The translations under genes and the position numbers were made by a program. Under the pieces are notes generated by a model. It was not told the origin of the DNA, did no database searches, and worked only from the letters and a program-made list of their open reading frames with translations. DNA of 8,187 nt from Actinomycetes bacterium (lineage in GTDB: Bacteria; Actinomycetota; Acidimicrobiia; Acidimicrobiales; Bog-793): positions 1-8,187 of the forward strand of contig JAJYGM010000411.1 of the NCBI GenBank assembly GCA_021785095.1, in the 5' to 3' direction. Numbering within the stretch: the first letter of the stretch is position 1; the number at the start of each line of letters is the position of its first letter. Below are positions 1 through 8,187 of the stretch, piece after piece.

Positions 1-482
1 AGGGTCCCCGAGCGGCTCACGATGCCCACCGGCCCGCCGGCGAGCGCGATGTCGCCCGACGTGATGCCGATGTTGCACTTGCCCGGCGAGATGATCCCCG
101 GGCAGTTGGGCCCGAGGAGGCGCGTGCCCGGGTGGTCCTGGACCAGGCGGTTGTAGGTGCGGGCCTCGTCGTGGGCGGGAATGCCCTCGGTGATGCACAC
201 GATGAAGGAGATGCCCGCCTCGGCGGCCTCCAGGATCGCCGCGGCGGCGTACGCCGGCGGCACGGAGACGAACGACGCGCTCGCACCGGTCGCCTCGACG
301 GCCTCGGCGACGGTGGCGAAGACCGGAATGCCCTCGATCACCTCCCCGCCGCGACCGGGGTTCGTTCCCGCGACGACCTTCGTCCCGTAGTCGCGGTTGC
401 GCTTCCCGTGGTACAGGCCCTGGCTGGTCGGGCTCAATCCCTGGACGACGACGGTCGTCGTCTCGTCGACGAAGATGCTCAC
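1..482 (-). CDS. sucD: Succinate-CoA ligase, alpha subunit (N-terminal part, runs off the window)
   Basis: The alpha subunit of succinyl-CoA synthetase carries the CoA-binding Rossmann domain and the catalytic histidine that is phosphorylated during interconversion of succinyl-CoA and succinate with formation of ATP or GTP (TCA cycle, cytoplasm). The window holds 160 codons of a protein usually about 290 long. Visible family marks are the N-terminus [22 protein letters not shown] near residues 29-43, CITEGIP near 95-101, [20 protein letters not shown] near 122-141, and GIVSRSGT at the cut edge. The active-site histidine lies beyond the window. The start is GTG at 482-480, overlapping the sucC stop as GTGA, with a GAGGAG purine run 5 nt upstream, so translation is probably coupled to sucC. 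The glycine-rich loop after the first strand is unusual (QGLSPTSQG at residues 14-22, where the family usually has a TGSQG/TGSEG form). Family assignment is secure. Confidence 0.96.
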   Translation of the reverse strand, partial: MSIFVDETTTVVVQGLSPTSQGLYHGKRNRDYGTKVVAGTNPGRGGEVIEGIPVFATVAEAVEATGASASFVSVPPAYAAAAILEAAEAGISFIVCITEGIPAHDEARTYNRLVQDHPGTRLLGPNCPGIISPGKCNIGITSGDIALAGGPVGIVSRSGT

Positions 483-1648
483 GCTCGCTCCTCGCTCCCT
501 CGCTCACCTGCAGCCGCCAGCGCCACGCTCCGGCGGGCCGCCTCCAGCATCGTCGCCTCCGCCATCAGCCCGTCCGAGAGGTGCGGCTGAAGGAGCGCCC
601 GCCCCTCCTGCACGTTCGTGCCGTCGAGCCGCAGCACGATCGGCGATCGCAGGTCGACGCGGCCGAGCGCCTCGATCACGCCCTTCGCCACCTCGTCGAC
701 GCGGGTGATGCCGCCGAAGATGTTCACGAAGATCGCCCGCACGGACGGGTCGGCGTTGATCACCTCGAGCGCTGCCGACATCACGTCGGCGTTCGCGCCG
801 CCGCCGATGTCGAGGAAGTTCGCGGGGGCACCGCCCACCTGGCTCACCACGTCGCAGGTGCTCATCGCGAGGCCGGCGCCGTTGGCGATGATCCCGACGT
901 CCCCCGAGAGGCCGACGTAGTTGAGCCCCTTGTCCCTGGCCATCTGCTCGCGGGGGTCCTCGGTCTCGGTCGCCGCGAACTCCTCCCACTCGGGATGGCG
1001 GAACCGCGCGTTGTCGTCCAGCGTGACCTTCGCGTCGAGGGCGTGGACCCGGCCGCCGGTGGTGAGGATCAGCGGGTTGATCTCGGCGAGGTCGCAGTCG
1101 CCCTCCTCGTAGCAGCGGTAGAGGGCGACGAGCACCTCCGCGGCCTGGTCGCGCGCCGCGTCGGGGAGCCCCGCCTCCTCGGCCCACCGGTGCGCGGCCG
1201 CGACGTCGAGGCCGCGTACCGGGTCCACGTGGAGCCGCGCGATCGCGCCCGGGTTCGTGGCGGCGACCTCCTCGATCTCCACGCCGCCCTCGGCGGAGAG
1301 CATCCCGAGGTACGTCTTCGCGGGGCGGTCGAGGGTGAAGCTCGCGTAGTACTCCTCGGCGATGTCCGACGCGTGCTCGATCCACAGGCGGTGGACCACG
1401 TGACCCTTGATGTCCATCCCGAGGATGGCCCCGGCGTGGCGCCGGACCTCCTCGGCGTCGGCGGCGAGCTTGATCCCGCCCGCCTTGCCGCGCCCGCCGA
1501 CCTTCACCTGCGCCTTCACCACCACCGGGTAGCCCGCGGCCTCCGCCTGGGCGACCGCCTCGTCGACGGTGCTCGCGACGCCACCCGGCGAGGTCGGGAT
1601 CCCGTAGCGGGCGAAGTACTGCTTGCCTTGGTACTCGAACAGGTCCAT
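479..1648 (-). CDS. sucC: Succinate-CoA ligase, beta subunit
   Basis: This is the beta subunit of succinyl-CoA synthetase. Its ATP-grasp domain binds the nucleotide and its C-terminal domain pairs with SucD. It is full length at 389 residues, against 388 in E. coli. Visible marks are the N-terminus [18 protein letters not shown], the nucleotide-binding stretch [18 protein letters not shown] at about residues 45-62, [11 protein letters not shown] (metal-ligand region), [20 protein letters not shown], the [13 protein letters not shown] segment, [26 protein letters not shown] and [11 protein letters not shown]. The ATG at 1648 is chosen because it aligns with the family N-terminus and has a strong GAAGGAG ribosome binding site 4 nt upstream. 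It begins 17 nt after the cobalamin-binding gene and overlaps sucD by 4 nt, so the three are probably one transcript. I cannot tell ATP from GTP preference by inspection. Confidence 0.97.
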   Translation of the reverse strand: MDLFEYQGKQYFARYGIPTSPGGVASTVDEAVAQAEAAGYPVVVKAQVKVGGRGKAGGIKLAADAEEVRRHAGAILGMDIKGHVVHRLWIEHASDIAEEYYASFTLDRPAKTYLGMLSAEGGVEIEEVAATNPGAIARLHVDPVRGLDVAAAHRWAEEAGLPDAARDQAAEVLVALYRCYEEGDCDLAEINPLILTTGGRVHALDAKVTLDDNARFRHPEWEEFAATETEDPREQMARDKGLNYVGLSGDVGIIANGAGLAMSTCDVVSQVGGAPANFLDIGGGANADVMSAALEVINADPSVRAIFVNIFGGITRVDEVAKGVIEALGRVDLRSPIVLRLDGTNVQEGRALLQPHLSDGLMAEATMLEAARRSVALAAAGERGSEERA

Positions 1649-1652
1649 CCGG

Positions 1653-1659
1653 CTCCTTC
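1653..1659 (-). promoter_or_regulatory. Ribosome binding site of sucC
   Basis: GAAGGAG on the minus strand, 4 nt before the ATG at 1648, within the 17-nt gap after the cobalamin-binding gene. It fixes the sucC start and rules out longer readings that would overlap the upstream gene. Confidence 0.8.
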
Positions 1660-1665
1660 GGGGCT

Positions 1666-2082
1666 CTAGAGGGCTTGGCGTGCCTCGCGGCGGTCCAGCG
1701 CGGCCTCGAGCCACGCACCGATCGAGGGCAGCGGCGCACCCGGCGTGAACACGTGGGCGACGCCCTCGCGCTCGAGCTCGGGGACGTCGCGCTCGGGGAT
1801 GATGCCGCCGACGACGACCAGCACGTCGCCCCTCCCCTGTGCGGCGAGCTGCGCCATGATCTTCGGGACGAGGGTCAGGTGGGCGCCCGAGAGGAGCGAA
1901 AGGCCGAGGGCGTCGGCATCCTCTTCGACCGCCGCTCGGACGACCTGCTCGGGGGTCTGATGGAGGCCGGTGTAGACGACCTCGAAGCCGGCGTCGCGCA
2001 GCGCCCGGGCGATGACCTTGGCGCCCCGGTCGTGGCCGTCGAGACCGGGCTTGGCCACGACCACGCGGTAGGGGCGGTTCAT
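1666..2082 (-). CDS. Stand-alone methylmalonyl-CoA-mutase-type cobalamin (B12)-binding protein
   Basis: This small 138-residue protein consists of a single B12-binding domain of the kind found at the C-terminus of methylmalonyl-CoA mutase. Seen in the sequence: [20 protein letters not shown] at residues 6-25 with the D-x-H-x-x-G cobalamin signature (D15, H17, G20; H17 would be the lower axial cobalt ligand), then [12 protein letters not shown], the GLSLLSGAH segment and [20 protein letters not shown], followed by VFTPGAP. It has no mutase catalytic barrel. Split mutases with a separate B12 subunit are known for methylmalonyl-, isobutyryl- and 2-hydroxyisobutyryl-CoA mutases, so the large subunit should be elsewhere in the genome. 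Placement 17 nt ahead of sucC favours the methylmalonyl-CoA to succinyl-CoA reaction; this is inference. The start has no clear Shine-Dalgarno sequence, and a TATCAT box ends 8 nt before the ATG, which suggests a leaderless message. Confidence 0.9.
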   Translation of the reverse strand: MNRPYRVVVAKPGLDGHDRGAKVIARALRDAGFEVVYTGLHQTPEQVVRAAVEEDADALGLSLLSGAHLTLVPKIMAQLAAQGRGDVLVVVGGIIPERDVPELEREGVAHVFTPGAPLPSIGAWLEAALDRREARQAL

Positions 2083-2090
2083 CGACGGCG

Positions 2091-2096
2091 ATGATA
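2091..2096 (-). promoter_or_regulatory. Candidate -10 box for a leaderless cobalamin-binding gene transcript
   Basis: TATCAT on the minus strand fits the actinobacterial TANNNT -10 pattern and ends 8 nt before the ATG at 2082, so transcription could begin at or just before the start codon. No recognisable -35 lies 16-19 nt further upstream, where the DNA is a GC-rich inverted repeat. Leaderless genes are common in Actinobacteria, which makes this plausible but unproven. Confidence 0.4.
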
Positions 2097-2099
2097 GGC

Positions 2100-2120
2100 G
2101 GCGGGGCGCGCGGCCCCGCC
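2100..2120 (-). terminator. GC-rich hairpin after pcrA (possible U-tract-less terminator)
   Basis: A perfect 8-bp inverted repeat (2100-2107 with 2113-2120, 5-nt loop) lies in the 52-nt gap between the pcrA stop and the cobalamin-binding gene. No T-run follows it, so it is not a textbook intrinsic terminator. It could slow or stop read-through from pcrA, or simply be chance in GC-rich DNA. Confidence 0.3.
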
Positions 2121-2134
2121 AGCCGGGCGGCGCA

Positions 2135-4351
2135 TCAGGTCGCCCGTCGCAACGGCGACGCGCACAGGAGCAGCGTCTTGCGCCCGACGGACTCGAACCG
2201 CACGGTCGCCTGCGCGCGGTCCCCCTCGCCCTCAGCGCCGACCACCACCCCCGGGCCCCACCGCTCGTGCACGACGTGGTCGCCGGCGACGAGGCCGAGG
2301 GCCTCCGCGCCGGTGGTCGCCCGCTGAGCCGGAGCATGGAGCCGCCTCCCCCCCGATCCGAGCAACGATCCGCCCCGGACGGGCGCGCCGGGCGTGTCAC
2401 TCCCGGACGCGCCGAAGACGCGTCCCCCGCCCACCTCCCGGCGCAGCTCCTCGGGCACCTCTGCGAGAAAGCGGCTCGGCAGCCCCGGCATCGTGCGCCC
2501 CCAGAGGGTCCGGCTCCACGCGTGCGTGAGGTAGAGGAGCCGGCGGGCGCGCGTGATGCCCACGTAGCAGAGCCGGCGCTCCTCTTCCAGCTCGAGCGGC
2601 TCCCCGAGGGTCCGAGAATGCGGGAAGACGCCCTCCTCCATGCCGACCAGGAAGACCGCGGGGAACTCGAGGCCCTTGGCGGTGTGCAGCGTCATGAGCG
2701 ACACGCGCGACCCGCCGGCGTCGAGCTCGTCGGAGTCCGACACCAGCGCGACGGTCTCGAGCAGCTCCGACAGTCGCTCGTACTCCCCGGCGGCGTCGGC
2801 GAGCTCGGCGATGTTCTCGATGCGGCCCTCGGCTTCGTGGGTGCCCTCCGCCGCCAGCTCGTCGAGGTACCCGGACCGCTTCGCGACCAGCTGGACGAGG
2901 TCGCCGGGCGCGACCTCGGCGGCCGCGGCCCGCAGCTCCCGCAAGAGGGAGGAGAGCTCCTGGGCGCCCTTCAGCGCCTTGCCGGTCAGGCCCGCAGCCT
3001 CGGCCTGCTCGAGCATGCGGCCGACGGGCGCGCCCGCCGCCGCCGCGGCGGCCGAGAGGCGGACCACCGACATCTGGCCGATGCCGCGCTTGGGGACGTT
3101 CAGGATCCTGCGGAACGAGATCTCGTCGTCGGGGTTCGCGACCACGCGCAGGTAGGCGAGCACGTCGCGCACCTCCCTGCGGTCGTAGAAGCGGGTGCCC
3201 CCCACGACCTTGTAGGGGATGCCCTGGTGGACCAGCTCCTCTTCGACGACGCGGCTCTGCGCGTTCGTTCGGTAGAAGACGGCCACGTCCCCGTAGGAGA
3301 GCCCCTCCGCCCCGTGCAGCGTCAGGAGCTCGTTCGCCACGAACGACGCCTCGTCGCGCTCGTCCTCTGCCCGGTAGACGCAGATCCGTGGCCCCGCACC
3401 CCCGTCGGTGAACAGGGCCTTCGGGCGTCGCGCCAGGTTGTTCGAGATGACGGCGTTGGCGGCGTCGAGGATCGTCTGGGTCGACCGGTAGTTCTGGTCG
3501 AGGACCACCGTCGTGGCGCGCTCGAACGCGGTCTCGAACTCCAAGATGTTGGCGATGTCCGCGCCGCGCCAGCGGTAGATGGACTGGTCCGAGTCGCCCA
3601 CCACCGTCACGTTCCCGTGCTCGCGCGAGAGGAGGAGGACGATCTCGTGCTGCGCGTGGTTCGTGTCCTGGTACTCGTCGACGAGGACGTGGCGGAACCG
3701 CTGCCGGTACGCGAGAAGGACGTCCGGGCACGACTGGAGCAGGTGGACCGCCTGGAACAGCAGGTCGTCGAAGTCCATGGCGTTCGCGGCCCGGAGCCGG
3801 CGCTGGTACTCGGCGTACACCTCGCCGATCCGCCGGCGGAACGGGTCCGCGCCGAAGGACGCTTCCTCGGCGAAGCGCTCGGGCCCGACGAGCTCCGCCT
3901 TCGCCTGGGAGATCGCAGCCGCCACCGCGCGCGGCGGGAGGCGCTTCGTGTCGATGCCGAGCTCGTCCTCGGCGAGCTCGACCAGCCGGCGCGAGTCGGA
4001 CTCGTCGTAGACGCTGAACGAGCTGGCGTAGCCGACGCGCCCGGCATGGGCTCGCAGCATGCGAAGGCACGCCGAGTGGAACGTCGAGACCCACATCCGC
4101 TCGGCACGCGCGCCGACCAGGTCGACGACCCGCCGGCGCATCTCGTCGGCCGCCTTGTTCGTGAAGGTGATGGCCAGGATCTCCCAGGGCGCCGCGTCGC
4201 CGCTCTGGAGCAGGTGCGCGATGCGCCGGGTGAGGACCCGCGTCTTGCCCGACCCCGCCCCCGCCACGACGAGCAACGGGCCGCCGCGGTGCTCCACCGC
4301 GGCGCGCTGCGCCGGGTTCAGGTCGGCCGTGAGGTCGCCGGTCGCGCTCAG
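2135..4351 (-). CDS. pcrA: ATP-dependent DNA helicase PcrA/UvrD (superfamily 1A)
   Basis: A 3'-to-5' DNA helicase of the UvrD/PcrA group, acting in nucleotide excision repair, replication restart and transcription-coupled repair. It is full length at 738 residues. In order: Q-motif LNPAQ (11-15), Walker A AGAGSGKT (30-37, K36), motif Ia [11 protein letters not shown], Walker B DEYQDTN (225-231), motif [19 protein letters not shown] (250-265), motif IV QNYRST (R289), motif [10 protein letters not shown] (555-563), motif [12 protein letters not shown] (595-604), and a small C-terminal domain with [15 protein letters not shown], the Tudor-like fold that binds RNA polymerase in PcrA. No ATG, GTG or TTG is in frame near the conserved N-terminus. 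The best start is CTG at 4351-4349, overlapping the guaB3 TGA, giving ten residues before the Q-motif. Translation would be coupled to guaB3. Mycobacterial uvrD1 also lies near sucCD. Function is certain; the start codon is inferred. Confidence 0.95.
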   Translation of the reverse strand: MSATGDLTADLNPAQRAAVEHRGGPLLVVAGAGSGKTRVLTRRIAHLLQSGDAAPWEILAITFTNKAADEMRRRVVDLVGARAERMWVSTFHSACLRMLRAHAGRVGYASSFSVYDESDSRRLVELAEDELGIDTKRLPPRAVAAAISQAKAELVGPERFAEEASFGADPFRRRIGEVYAEYQRRLRAANAMDFDDLLFQAVHLLQSCPDVLLAYRQRFRHVLVDEYQDTNHAQHEIVLLLSREHGNVTVVGDSDQSIYRWRGADIANILEFETAFERATTVVLDQNYRSTQTILDAANAVISNNLARRPKALFTDGGAGPRICVYRAEDERDEASFVANELLTLHGAEGLSYGDVAVFYRTNAQSRVVEEELVHQGIPYKVVGGTRFYDRREVRDVLAYLRVVANPDDEISFRRILNVPKRGIGQMSVVRLSAAAAAAGAPVGRMLEQAEAAGLTGKALKGAQELSSLLRELRAAAAEVAPGDLVQLVAKRSGYLDELAAEGTHEAEGRIENIAELADAAGEYERLSELLETVALVSDSDELDAGGSRVSLMTLHTAKGLEFPAVFLVGMEEGVFPHSRTLGEPLELEEERRLCYVGITRARRLLYLTHAWSRTLWGRTMPGLPSRFLAEVPEELRREVGGGRVFGASGSDTPGAPVRGGSLLGSGGRRLHAPAQRATTGAEALGLVAGDHVVHERWGPGVVVGAEGEGDRAQATVRFESVGRKTLLLCASPLRRAT

Positions 4352-5511
4352 TGGCCCATGCCCACGCCCTGGGACCGCTGGAGCTGCTTGCCCTCGGTCT
4401 GCAGCGCGGGGGCGATCATGACCTCGGCCTTCTGGAACTCCTTCACCGTCTCGTAGCCGCAGGTGGCCATCGCCGTGCGGAGTGCGCCGAAGAGGTTCAT
4501 CCGCCCGTCGTTCTCGTGGGCGGGCCCGAGGAGGATCTCTGCGAGAGTGCCGCGGACCCCGGTCCGGACCCGGGTCCCGCGCGGAAGCGTGGGATGGAAG
4601 GTGGCCATCCCCCAGTGGAAGCCGCTTGCGGGCGCCTCGACGGCAGACGAGAGCGGGGAGCCGAGCATCACGGCGTCCGCGCCGCACGCGATCGCCTTGG
4701 CCACGTCGCCACCTTTCGACATCCCGCCGTCGGCGATCACGTGCACGTACACGCCCGTCTCGTCGAGGTGGCGCATCCTCGCGCCGGCGACGTCCGCGAT
4801 CGCGGTCGCCTGCGGCACGCCGAGGCCCAGCACCGCCCTGGTGGTGCACGCGTTGCCCGGCCCGACCCCGACGAGGACGCCCACGGCGCCGGTGCGCATC
4901 AGGTGCAGGCCGGCCTGGTACGACGCGCAACCTCCGACGACGACGGGGAGCTCGAACTCGCGGATGAAGCGCTTCAGGTTCAGGGGCTCGGTCTTCTTGG
5001 ACACGTGCTCGGCTGACACGACGGTGCCTTGGACGACGAGCACGTCGAGCTCCGCCGCCAGGCAGGCGGCCGCGAGCTCCTCGGTCCGCTGCGGGGTCAC
5101 CGACGCGGCCGCCACGACGCCGGACTCCTTGATCTGGCGGATGCGCTCGGTGACGAGCTCGAGCTTGACGGGCTCCTGGTACATCTGCTGCATCCGCGGG
5201 GTCGCCTTGTCGTCGTCGAGCTCGCGGATCTCCTCGAACAGCGGCATCGGGTCCTCGTAGCGGGTCCAGAGCCCTTCGAGGTTCAAGACCCCGAGCCCTC
5301 CGAGCCGGCCGAGCTCGATCGCGGTGCGCGGGCTCGTGACGCCGTCCATCGCGGCCCCGAGGAGCGGCAGGCGGAAGCGCCAGGCGTCGATCTCCCACGA
5401 GACGTCGACGTCCTCGGGGTCACGGGTACGCCGGCTGGGCACGATGGCGATGTCGTCGAAACCGTATGCCCGGCGCCCCGACTTGAAGATCCCGATCTCT
5501 GTGTCTGCCAC
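4348..5511 (-). CDS. guaB3: GuaB3-family IMP dehydrogenase-related protein
   Basis: This 387-residue TIM-barrel protein belongs to the IMPDH/GMP reductase superfamily and lacks the CBS pair that makes canonical GuaB about 490 residues long. GuaB3 hallmarks are GRRAYGFDDIAIVPSRRTRD from residue 12, GRLGGLGVLNLEGLWTRYED, and the catalytic loop VGPGNACTTR with the nucleophilic cysteine at about C222. The phosphate-binding segments IADGGMSKGGD and AVMLGSP follow. Where canonical IMPDH has its mobile flap with an Arg-Tyr pair, I read GTRVRTGVRGTL without a tyrosine, so IMPDH activity is doubtful. A cyanobacterial GuaB3 has been reported to work as a GMP reductase (GMP to IMP), which makes purine salvage a reasonable guess. 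The GTG at 5511 is chosen for its GGAGG site 5 nt upstream and family N-terminus; an ATG at 5568 would fall inside the likely promoter. No canonical guaB adjoins it here. It overlaps pcrA by 4 nt. Confidence 0.93.
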   Translation of the reverse strand: MADTEIGIFKSGRRAYGFDDIAIVPSRRTRDPEDVDVSWEIDAWRFRLPLLGAAMDGVTSPRTAIELGRLGGLGVLNLEGLWTRYEDPMPLFEEIRELDDDKATPRMQQMYQEPVKLELVTERIRQIKESGVVAAASVTPQRTEELAAACLAAELDVLVVQGTVVSAEHVSKKTEPLNLKRFIREFELPVVVGGCASYQAGLHLMRTGAVGVLVGVGPGNACTTRAVLGLGVPQATAIADVAGARMRHLDETGVYVHVIADGGMSKGGDVAKAIACGADAVMLGSPLSSAVEAPASGFHWGMATFHPTLPRGTRVRTGVRGTLAEILLGPAHENDGRMNLFGALRTAMATCGYETVKEFQKAEVMIAPALQTEGKQLQRSQGVGMGH

Positions 5512-5516
5512 GATCG

Positions 5517-5521
5517 CCTCC
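5517..5521 (-). promoter_or_regulatory. Ribosome binding site of guaB3
   Basis: GGAGG on the minus strand, 5 nt before the GTG at 5511. It decides the guaB3 start in favour of this GTG over the ATG 57 nt further upstream. Confidence 0.75.
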
Positions 5522-5552
5522 AGTGGTGTGCGCCGACGCCCGAGCGCGTCCC

Positions 5553-5580
5553 ACTGTACCGGTCGCATCGCGGCGGTCAG
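5553..5580 (-). promoter_or_regulatory. Candidate promoter of guaB3-pcrA
   Basis: On the minus strand, CTGACC (5580-5575, matching the TGAC core of TTGACA) is followed after 16 nt by TACAGT (5558-5553, a TANNNT -10). Transcription would start near 5546, leaving a leader of about 35 nt that contains the GGAGG site. The promoter sits in the 87-nt gap after the Nudix stop codon, so guaB3-pcrA could be transcribed independently of groESL. Recognised by eye only. Confidence 0.45.
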
Positions 5581-5602
5581 CGACCGCTCGATCGGCGGTC
5601 AG
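5571..5602 (-). repeat. Operator-like cluster: direct repeat CTGACCGCCG with inverted half-sites
   Basis: The 10-mer CTGACCGCCG occurs twice on the minus strand, at 5602-5593 and 5580-5571 (22-nt period). Between them lies GCGGTC, so the order is GACCGC, GCGGTC, GACCGC in alternating orientation, the first pair separated by CGATCGA. The cluster begins in the Nudix stop codon and runs into the putative guaB3 -35 box, where a regulator could act. It could instead fold into a 6-bp hairpin ending the upstream message. Confidence 0.4.
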
Positions 5603-6279
5603 GAGCCGCGCCGGCCGTCGACCAGGACCGTCGTCAGCAGGTCGAAGAGCATCCGGCCCGTCGCGCCCCAGACGGTCTCCCCTTCGACCGAGAAGAAGTA
5701 CATGGCGGACCGAGGCTGCCCTGGCGAGCTCCACCACTCCTGCTCGAAGCTCGCGGAGAGGTCTGCGAGGGAGGCGTCGAACGCGCGGTCCACCTCGGCC
5801 GGGTTGGGCACGAGGTCGGGGCGCGCGGGGAGCCATGCGACCACAGGGGTGATCGGCACGCCGGTGACGAAGGCGAACGCCCGCGCGAGGTACCCGACTG
5901 GCCGGACCAGCGCCGGGTCCAGGCCGATCTCCTCGTGGGCCTCGCGCACCGCGGCGGCGAGCGCGTCCTCCCCGGGGTCGATGCGGCCGCCGGGGAAGCT
6001 CACCTGGCCGCGATGGGTACGCAGGAGCGTCGAGCGCCTGGTCAGCAGGACCCGCGCTTCGCCTCCCTCCTCGAACAGGGCGACCAGCACCGCGGAGGGG
6101 GCGGCAGCGACGTCTGCGGCCTCGACGCCGGTGACGCCGGCAGGGCTCGGTGGCGGCCCCTGGGCGAGGCTGCGACCGGCACGGGCCAAGGCGTCGAGCA
6201 CGAAGGAGAGCGTGATCCCCCGCCGCGGGCTCCACGGCGGAGGGCCACCAGGCTCGGCCGTGGCGGGACGGGGGATCAC
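5599..6279 (-). CDS. Nudix hydrolase, CoA pyrophosphatase type
   Basis: A 226-residue Nudix enzyme, predicted to cleave CoA or acyl-CoA into 3',5'-ADP and (acyl-)phosphopantetheine. The Nudix box is intact at residues 98-120: G98, E104, R112-E113, E116-E117, G119, L120 (REAHEEIGL). Directly before it, at residues 78-98, stands the NuCoA signature of CoA-specific members: LLTRRS, then R87, G91 and FPGG. The C-terminal VWGATGRML motif is also typical of the NudL/YeaB group. The gene follows groEL by 32 nt. The start is uncertain. The outermost possible start is GTG at 6279, just after an in-frame stop, but the first 26 residues are proline/glycine-rich and poorly supported. A second GTG at 6201 (residue 27, VLDALARAG) looks more like relatives but has no Shine-Dalgarno sequence. 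A 12-bp inverted repeat includes the first start codon. No signal peptide is seen. Confidence 0.9.
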   Translation of the reverse strand: MIPRPATAEPGGPPPWSPRRGITLSFVLDALARAGRSLAQGPPPSPAGVTGVEAADVAAAPSAVLVALFEEGGEARVLLTRRSTLLRTHRGQVSFPGGRIDPGEDALAAAVREAHEEIGLDPALVRPVGYLARAFAFVTGVPITPVVAWLPARPDLVPNPAEVDRAFDASLADLSASFEQEWWSSPGQPRSAMYFFSVEGETVWGATGRMLFDLLTTVLVDGRRGS

Positions 6280-6280
6280 G
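6211..6280 (-). repeat. 12-bp perfect inverted repeat spanning the Nudix start codon, with a nested 7-bp repeat
   Basis: CGTGATCCCCCG (minus strand 6280-6269) is perfectly complementary to 6222-6211. The 5' arm contains the GTG start at 6279-6277. Nested inside is a second perfect inverted repeat, 6232-6238 with 6257-6263. In RNA this could form a long stem hiding that start codon. If translation really begins at 6201, the structure instead sits in the untranslated gap after groEL as a terminator or stability element. No T-run follows it. Confidence 0.55.
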
Positions 6281-6284
6281 TCGG

Positions 6285-6311
6285 GTCCACGTCACGGTCT
6301 CGTGGCGTGGA

Positions 6312-6312
<1 letters not shown>
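6285..6312 (-). terminator. Hairpin immediately after groEL (non-canonical terminator or 3' stabiliser)
   Basis: 7 bp (6285-6291 with 6306-6312) plus, after one mismatch, 4 more bp (6293-6296 with 6301-6304) close a 4-nt loop. The stem begins on the last base of the groEL stop codon. No U-tract follows, and 5 nt later comes the GTG assigned to the Nudix gene. It could protect the groEL 3' end or lower read-through. Confidence 0.4.
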
Positions 6313-8039
<1,727 letters not shown>

Positions 8040-8187
8040 CTACTTGTCCAGCTTGGCGAGCACGTCCCGGCCGGAGAGGATCAGCAGGTCCTCGCCGTCG
8101 ACGGTGATCTCGGTGCCGCCGTACTTCGAGTAGACGACGGTGTCGCCGACCTTCACGTCGAGCGGGATGATCGCGCCGGGGTTGGCG
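8040..8187 (-). CDS. groES: Co-chaperonin GroES (C-terminal half, runs off the window)
   Basis: The C-terminal 48 residues of the roughly 100-residue lid protein that caps GroEL. The reading [20 protein letters not shown], then [20 protein letters not shown], then DVLAKLDK before a TAG stop matches the family closely, especially VYSKYGGTE and [11 protein letters not shown]. The start, mobile loop and promoter lie outside the window. It is the first gene seen of the chaperonin operon, 81 nt before groEL. Confidence 0.96.
   Translation of the reverse strand, partial: ANPGAIIPLDVKVGDTVVYSKYGGTEITVDGEDLLILSGRDVLAKLDK

Noticed and set aside
483..506. Repetitive gctcgctcctcgctccctcg stretch near the sucC end as a regulatory repeat
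   Set aside because: It encodes the non-conserved SucC C-terminal tail (GERGSEERA) and contains the sucD ribosome binding site; simple GAGC/GAGG codon repetition explains it.
1649..1714. sucC extended to an ATG at 1714
   Set aside because: It would overlap the cobalamin-binding gene, add non-family residues and ignore the strong GAAGGAG site before 1648.
2267..4456. Very long plus-strand open frame (729 codons) opposite pcrA
   Set aside because: It is the antisense shadow of pcrA, whose helicase motifs are complete on the minus strand. Its product is R/V/L/D-rich with no recognisable domain, as expected from GC-rich codon bias.
4352..5398. pcrA as an N-terminal fusion extended to 5398 (1087 residues)
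   Set aside because: The extension is out-of-frame guaB3 sequence with arginine/proline-rich shadow composition. Normal PcrA length and N-terminus begin at about 4351.
5512..5568. Longer guaB3 beginning at the ATG at 5568
   Set aside because: The extra residues (MRPVQWDALG...) do not match the family, the ATG lies between the putative -35 and -10 boxes, and the GTG at 5511 has a GGAGG site at ideal spacing.

Overview
The window is a compact, very GC-rich (by eye around 70%) block of housekeeping genes. All eight genes lie on the minus strand, so transcription runs from high to low coordinates. In that order: the C-terminal half of groES (8187-8040, cut by the window edge), groEL (7958-6312), a CoA-pyrophosphatase-type Nudix hydrolase (6279-5599), a GuaB3-type IMP dehydrogenase-family protein (5511-4348), the DNA helicase PcrA/UvrD (4351-2135), a stand-alone methylmalonyl-CoA-mutase-type cobalamin-binding protein (2082-1666), sucC (1648-479) and the N-terminal 160 codons of sucD (482-1, cut by the other edge). 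No gap between genes exceeds about 90 bases. I see no mobile element, CRISPR array, tRNA or rRNA.

The organism is most likely an actinobacterium (Actinomycetota). The evidence is the GC content, the GuaB3 protein (typical of Actinobacteria and also found in cyanobacteria), strong actinobacterial character in GroES, GroEL and SucD, and gene order. As I recall it, groES-groEL lies near guaB2-guaB3, and uvrD1 near sucC-sucD, as two separate neighbourhoods in Mycobacterium; here they are fused. A deep-branching class such as Acidimicrobiia is my best guess, but the sequence alone does not prove it.

The genes fall into three groups. (1) groES-groEL, the chaperonin operon. Its 81-nt spacer holds a perfect 16-bp hairpin followed by a small stem that covers the groEL Shine-Dalgarno sequence. 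Just after groEL come another hairpin and a 12-bp inverted repeat that includes the start codon annotated for the Nudix gene. (2) guaB3-pcrA, joined by a 4-nt overlap in which pcrA appears to start at CTG, with a plausible promoter and an operator-like repeat cluster upstream of guaB3. (3) The cobalamin-binding protein, sucC and sucD, tightly packed (17-nt gap, then a 4-nt GTGA overlap). This group suggests a route from methylmalonyl-CoA through succinyl-CoA to succinate plus a nucleoside triphosphate.

I find no new multi-gene defence, mobile or secretion system. The points most worth a second look are RNA-level: the structured groES-groEL spacer and the inverted repeat at the Nudix start. 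Next are the CTG start of pcrA, the solo B12 subunit linked to sucCD, and an altered CoA-binding loop in SucD.
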